From Paralithodes platypus (taxonomy: Eukaryota; Arthropoda; Malacostraca; Decapoda; Lithodidae): a stretch of DNA of 64,000 bases. The notes beneath the pieces were generated by a model. It did not search any database, was not told the origin of the DNA, and was given only the letters and a program-made list of their open reading frames with translations. Shown piece by piece: positions 60,650 to 64,000 of this stretch; the stretch's first letter is position 1, and each line of letters starts with the position of its first letter. The stretch is taken from positions 36,697,895 through 36,761,894 of the forward strand of contig CM064502.1 of assembly GCA_032716605.1 (NCBI GenBank), written 5' to 3'. The translations under genes and the position numbers were made by a program.

Positions 60650-60975
60650 TTAAGGAAGGGGTTTTTGTTTGCTCTCTCAACCTCTATCAAACTTTAAAAA
60701 ACACCCACAAGACCCCCTTCGATACAAATTTGTACATTTTTCGGTAGAAAAATGTCTTGGCCGAAGGCCAGTTCCTCTTGAATTACAGGCTCGCTATCGC
60801 TCGCCAGTACAAAATCGACACCTAATTGGGACGAAAGATCTTGATATTGACGAAGAAATGGGACGAAAGCTCTTTAAATCGACTAACTAATGGGATGAAC
60901 ATCTTAAAATGTAAACACTAATGGGGCTAGGCATGAGGGAAAAGGATGTCCAGAAAATCGACATACCTCCCCATA
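60650..60975 (-). mobile_element. TTAA-A element, inverted
   Basis: Begins TTTAAGGAAGGGG; the core has TTTTTCGGTAGAAAAA, TGGCCGAAGGCCAG (a stem changed at both sides) and GGCTCGCTATCGCTCGCC; ends ACATACCTCCCCAT without TTAA. Confidence 0.82.
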
Positions 60976-61028
60976 TGCAAGCTAACAGTAGTGTCCTTGG
61001 TTATATCCTCAACATACATGTATCTCAT

Positions 61029-61342
61029 TTAAGCCGGTATCACACGAGCACATTGCCTCTCAACATTTTTCTTCAACCCTCTTCTGGCAGATCGTCAGGG
61101 AAACAATGACAAGTGTTATGTCACCTAAAGCCGGTATCACACGACAGCTTGTATAGTCAACATTCCATGATCAAAAAATTTCTCGCAACATATCTGGAAT
61201 ATTTGGCACTGGTATCGGAAACTAGACTGATAATAGAGGCATTTAGGTGACCGAAACAATCTAAATGTTTACCTCCTAAGCTGCCAGACCAGTGTTAAGG
61301 ATAAATATTGAGGGAAAAAGCGCTCGTGTGATACCGGCTTAA
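61029..61342. mobile_element. TTAA-F element (314 bp)
   Basis: TTAAGCCGGTATCACACGAGC and its exact inverse GCTCGTGTGATACCGGCTTAA form 21-bp terminal repeats including TTAA. A third copy of the end, AAGCCGGTATCACACGA, lies inside at about 61129. Non-coding. Confidence 0.85.
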
Positions 61343-61778
61343 GTTGATCTATCTTCAATCTAGTTTCCTATATGTCCAAAGATTCCAGAAATGATGCCCT
61401 AAAATGTTGACTATCGTATATTGACGACAAAACTCGACTGAAACCCCCTTATATTAACTCAATGTAAAGTAAACAACCAAACGTTCAAGCATTATATAAT
61501 GTGTGTGCTCAACATAGAACACATCAGAGATATCACAAACATAATTATAGAGTTTAATATGTCAAACAGTACAAATGATATCGATAATTTTGATAACACA
61601 TTCACAATTTGCATAGCTAATGTGCATGTAGTCAGCAAGCAATGGAACAATTAGTGGTGTTATTACCTACGACGATTTAACACACAAATGTTATGAATTA
61701 TTTAGGCTAGAAGATTGTAACTTAATTTTTCTAGTGTTAAGCTTTATTAACATGAATATTGTACCAGATGTTTCATCT
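61343..61778. other. Unassigned AT-rich stretch
   Basis: No feature recognised in about 440 bp. Confidence 0.5.
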
Positions 61779-62402
61779 TTAAGGGGGGTCACCGGCGTTT
61801 TTTTTTATCTCTCTCTCCTTTTCTCTCTTTCCCTGGCTTGTATCCATTCGGCCCCATTCAGCCTACTGTTTTAAGACGTTTATCCTCATCCAGGTGTCGA
61901 TTTCTTTCTGGCGAGCGCTAGCGAGCCAGCATTGCATGGAGAAATCCGGCTTCGCCGGAGAAATGTTCTATCGAAAAATGTACATATTTAGTTACCTGTC
62001 AAAACAAATATATATATACATATATGCTGGCTCGCTACCGCTCGCCAGGAAAATATTGACACCTGGATGGGGGTAAACGTCTATTCGGCCCCATTCAGCC
62101 TACTGTTTTAAGACGTTTACCCCATCAAGGCGTCAATATTTTCCTGGCGAGCGGTACTGAGCCTGCATATATATATATATATATCTTTGTTATCACAGCA
62201 AGCTAAATTTGTTCATTTGTCGATAGAAAAATGTCTCAGGAGAAGCCGGATTTCTCCTCACAATGCTGGCTCGCTATCGCTCGCCAGAAAGAAATCGACA
62301 CCTGGATGGGGATAAACGTCTTAAAACAGTTGGCTGAATGGAGCTGAATGGATACAAGCCAGGGAAAGAGAGAAAAGGAGAGAATGATAACAAAAGCCGG
62401 TG
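61779..62402 (+). mobile_element. Two TTAA-B elements joined in tandem
   Basis: The first runs TTAAGGGGGGTCACCGG to GGGGGTAAACGTCT (62083), then jumps to ATTCGGCCCCATTCAGCC of a second, which runs to AATGATAACAAAAGCCGGTGG. Thus one right end and one left end are lost. Cores GGCGAGCGCTAGCGAGCC, CCGGCTTCGCCGG and GGCTCGCTATCGCTCGCC. Confidence 0.8.
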
Positions 62403-62742
62403 GATTGTGTTCTTTTATTTATAAATTATTGTTTTACTTAAGCGTTGTTTCCAAATAGCGATTTTGATTAGTTGTTTTGTCGTTTTACTGTGTTCGTATA
62501 AGTTTTGGTTTGTTTTTTTGCAAGTTTTACATCATAATATATTGTATAATTATACTGTATTATATATTGTAATAATTTCTTCACATCAAACCCTCAAAAA
62601 CATTAAATTTAAGAATCGCCAGCCCTTACGCTGCAGACTATGTGTAACAAAAAGAAACAATATAAGTAAATGTCAAACTAAATGTCTTTGTCTCTCCATA
62701 TTTGAGTGGTTGGAGCGGGAAGCCCTAACCAACCTGTCGGAA
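62403..62742. other. Unassigned AT-rich stretch
   Basis: About 340 bp, no feature recognised. Confidence 0.5.
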
Positions 62743-63130
62743 TTAAGGGAACCCACCTCGCTTTTTGTTCTCTTTCTCTCCCTCTCTCTTTAGCTTGTAT
62801 CCATTCGGCCCCATTCAGCCTACTGTTTTAAGACGTTTACCCCCATCCAGGTGTCAATATTTTCCTGGCGAGCGGTAGCGAGCTAGCGTATAATATATAG
62901 TTTTGTTTTGACAGCAAGCTAAATTTGTAAATTTTTCGATAGAAAAATGTGTTCGGCGAAGCCGGATTTCTCCAAAAAATTATGGCTCGCTAGCGCTCGC
63001 CACGAAAAATTAACACCTGGATGAGGATAAACGTCTTAAAGCAGTTGGCTGAATGGGGCCGAATGGATAAAAGCCAGAGAAAGAGAGAAAGGGAGAGAAA
63101 GAGAAAAAAAAGCAGGTGACCCCCCCTTAC
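62743..63130 (+). mobile_element. TTAA-B fold-back element
   Basis: TTAAGGGAACCCACCTCGC at the left, both arms with GGCGAGCGGTAGCGAGC and GGCTCGCTAGCGCTCGCC, loop near 62890-62905, right end GCAGGTGACCCCCCCTTAC. Confidence 0.82.
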
Positions 63131-63408
63131 TGTCAACCTCCCCCATTGGATATCTACCCGTACACTTATAACTTTTACCGACCACCAATACACTGCCTGG
63201 GATCGAGTACATGATCACCGTTCACCTTCTAGACAAAGTAAACAAACAGTAACCCGGAGAAGTGTGATTATATGTGGGGTGACGTGTGATCTTTGTGTGA
63301 GTGGTGGTGGTGACGGCGGGGTGTAGACGGGGAAGGTGGGAAGGTGGGTGTGTAAGGGTGTGTGGTTGGTGGTGTAGGAGTGTGGTGGTGTAGAGGGGGG
63401 GGGGGGGG
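63131..63408. other. GT- and G-rich unassigned stretch with a long G run
   Basis: 63290-63395 is a GGTGGTG/GTGTG-rich low-complexity tract ending in a run of about 19 G. No gene. Confidence 0.6.
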
Positions 63409-63635
63409 GGGGCACCTAAATCCGAGTCAGCAATGTTCAGAAGTTGTTAAGCAGGCAAACCAAATAATTGGCTTTACAGGCAGGTCATTTGAGCATAAAT
63501 CCAAAGAGGTTAACCTAACTCTTTACAAAACCTTAGTCCACCCTCTTCTGGAATACTGCGTTCAATCCTGGTACCCTTATTACCAAATAGATATAGACAA
63601 GCTAGAACGAGTTCAACGTAGTTACCAAAATGATA
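63409..63635 (+). pseudogene. CR1-like reverse transcriptase fragment
   Basis: 75 codons ('LNPSQQCSEVVKQANQIIGF', 'LLEYCVQSWYPYYQIDID') match the CR1-like polymerase at 48600-48800 with few changes. 5' limit at the G run, 3' limit at a (TA)n tract. Confidence 0.82.
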
Positions 63636-63663
63636 TACATATATATACAGTATATATATACTG

Positions 63664-63733
<70 letters not shown>
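63636..63733. repeat. (TA)n tract
   Basis: About 100 bp, with TACAGTATA interruptions in the first 30 bases. Confidence 0.9.
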
Positions 63734-63736
<3 letters not shown>

Positions 63737-64000
63737 GAGAACACACAAGAACACAAACACAAAGGTAATACTGTAGAGGATAATATAACACAGAGTATAA
63801 ACATAGATTATTATTATTAACACAAAGAGATATTATGAAAGTTGCAATAGTACACAAGACAGGGATAGGTTTCAATTTGCAGCACTGTCGAGGATCCTCA
63901 AGGTGTCTCAAGGGGAAGAACCAGGCAGGTTTTGAAGATCTGTGAAGACGTTGCTGCCTGGTATTCCCTATGACGTCCTGGTCCGTGGGGGTGGTCCTGT
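63734..64000. repeat. LTR-like fragment at the window edge
   Basis: AACACAAACACAAAGGTAATA, AGGATAATATAACACAGAGTA and the following bases resemble 31150-31210 in the 1.09-kb LTR. Cut by the window end. Confidence 0.5.

Overview
The window is eukaryotic nuclear DNA, most likely from a decapod crustacean. It has spliced coding exons, a tRNA-derived SINE, Jockey-, CR1- and RTE-like retrotransposons, two or three kinds of Ty3/Gypsy-type LTR elements, long (TA)n tracts and many short TTAA-flanked DNA elements. The lineage is inferred from the style of the chemoreceptor gene and the repeats and was not tested by any search. No bacterial gene, operon, CRISPR array or rRNA was seen.

The one clear host gene is an ionotropic (glutamate-receptor-like) chemoreceptor on the + strand. 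Its last seven exons are small: 17715-17886, 21712-21788, 23361-23520, 25464-25729, 29029-29166, 32702-32888 and 33548-33811. All splice phases agree and together they give about 420 residues: ligand-binding lobe S1, first membrane segment, pore loop, second membrane segment, lobe S2, last membrane segment and stop. The 5' exons were not found.

Layout. 1-2087: decayed retrotransposon with a SINE inside it. 2088-16419: a composite LTR element flanked by the 4-bp duplication GTAA, with a Jockey-like element inside its left LTR and an inverted LTR piece at its right end. 16420-34600: the receptor gene, its introns packed with TTAA elements, reverse transcriptase fragments and a gag-protease LTR fragment. 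34601-36167: TTAA elements and a (TA)n tract. 36168-47190: a Gypsy-type LTR element on the minus strand with 2.2-kb LTRs and part of a tandem neighbour. 47200-52200: an RTE-like element split by a CR1-like element. 52200-57160: mostly unassigned, with a tandem repeat and one exon-like ORF. 57160-64000: SINE, nested TTAA elements, CR1 fragments, (TA)n tracts and an LTR fragment.

Names used here for the TTAA families: TTAA-A (about 330-395 bp, ends TTAAGGGGAGA...TCTCCCCTTAA), TTAA-B (about 350-390 bp, a long fold-back), TTAA-C (about 215 bp, carries GTACCAGCGACG), TTAA-D (about 490 bp), TTAA-E (607 bp) and TTAA-F (314 bp). TTAA ends are the target preference of piggyBac transposases, so these are probably non-autonomous piggyBac-type elements; no transposase ORF is visible. 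A and B share a core of small hairpins. Their copies crowd the receptor exons, in one case leaving only a 111-bp island of host DNA, and three approximately 420-445-bp partial duplications of exon-adjacent DNA start at or near TTAA sites. This relation between the TTAA elements and the receptor exons is the most interesting feature of the window.
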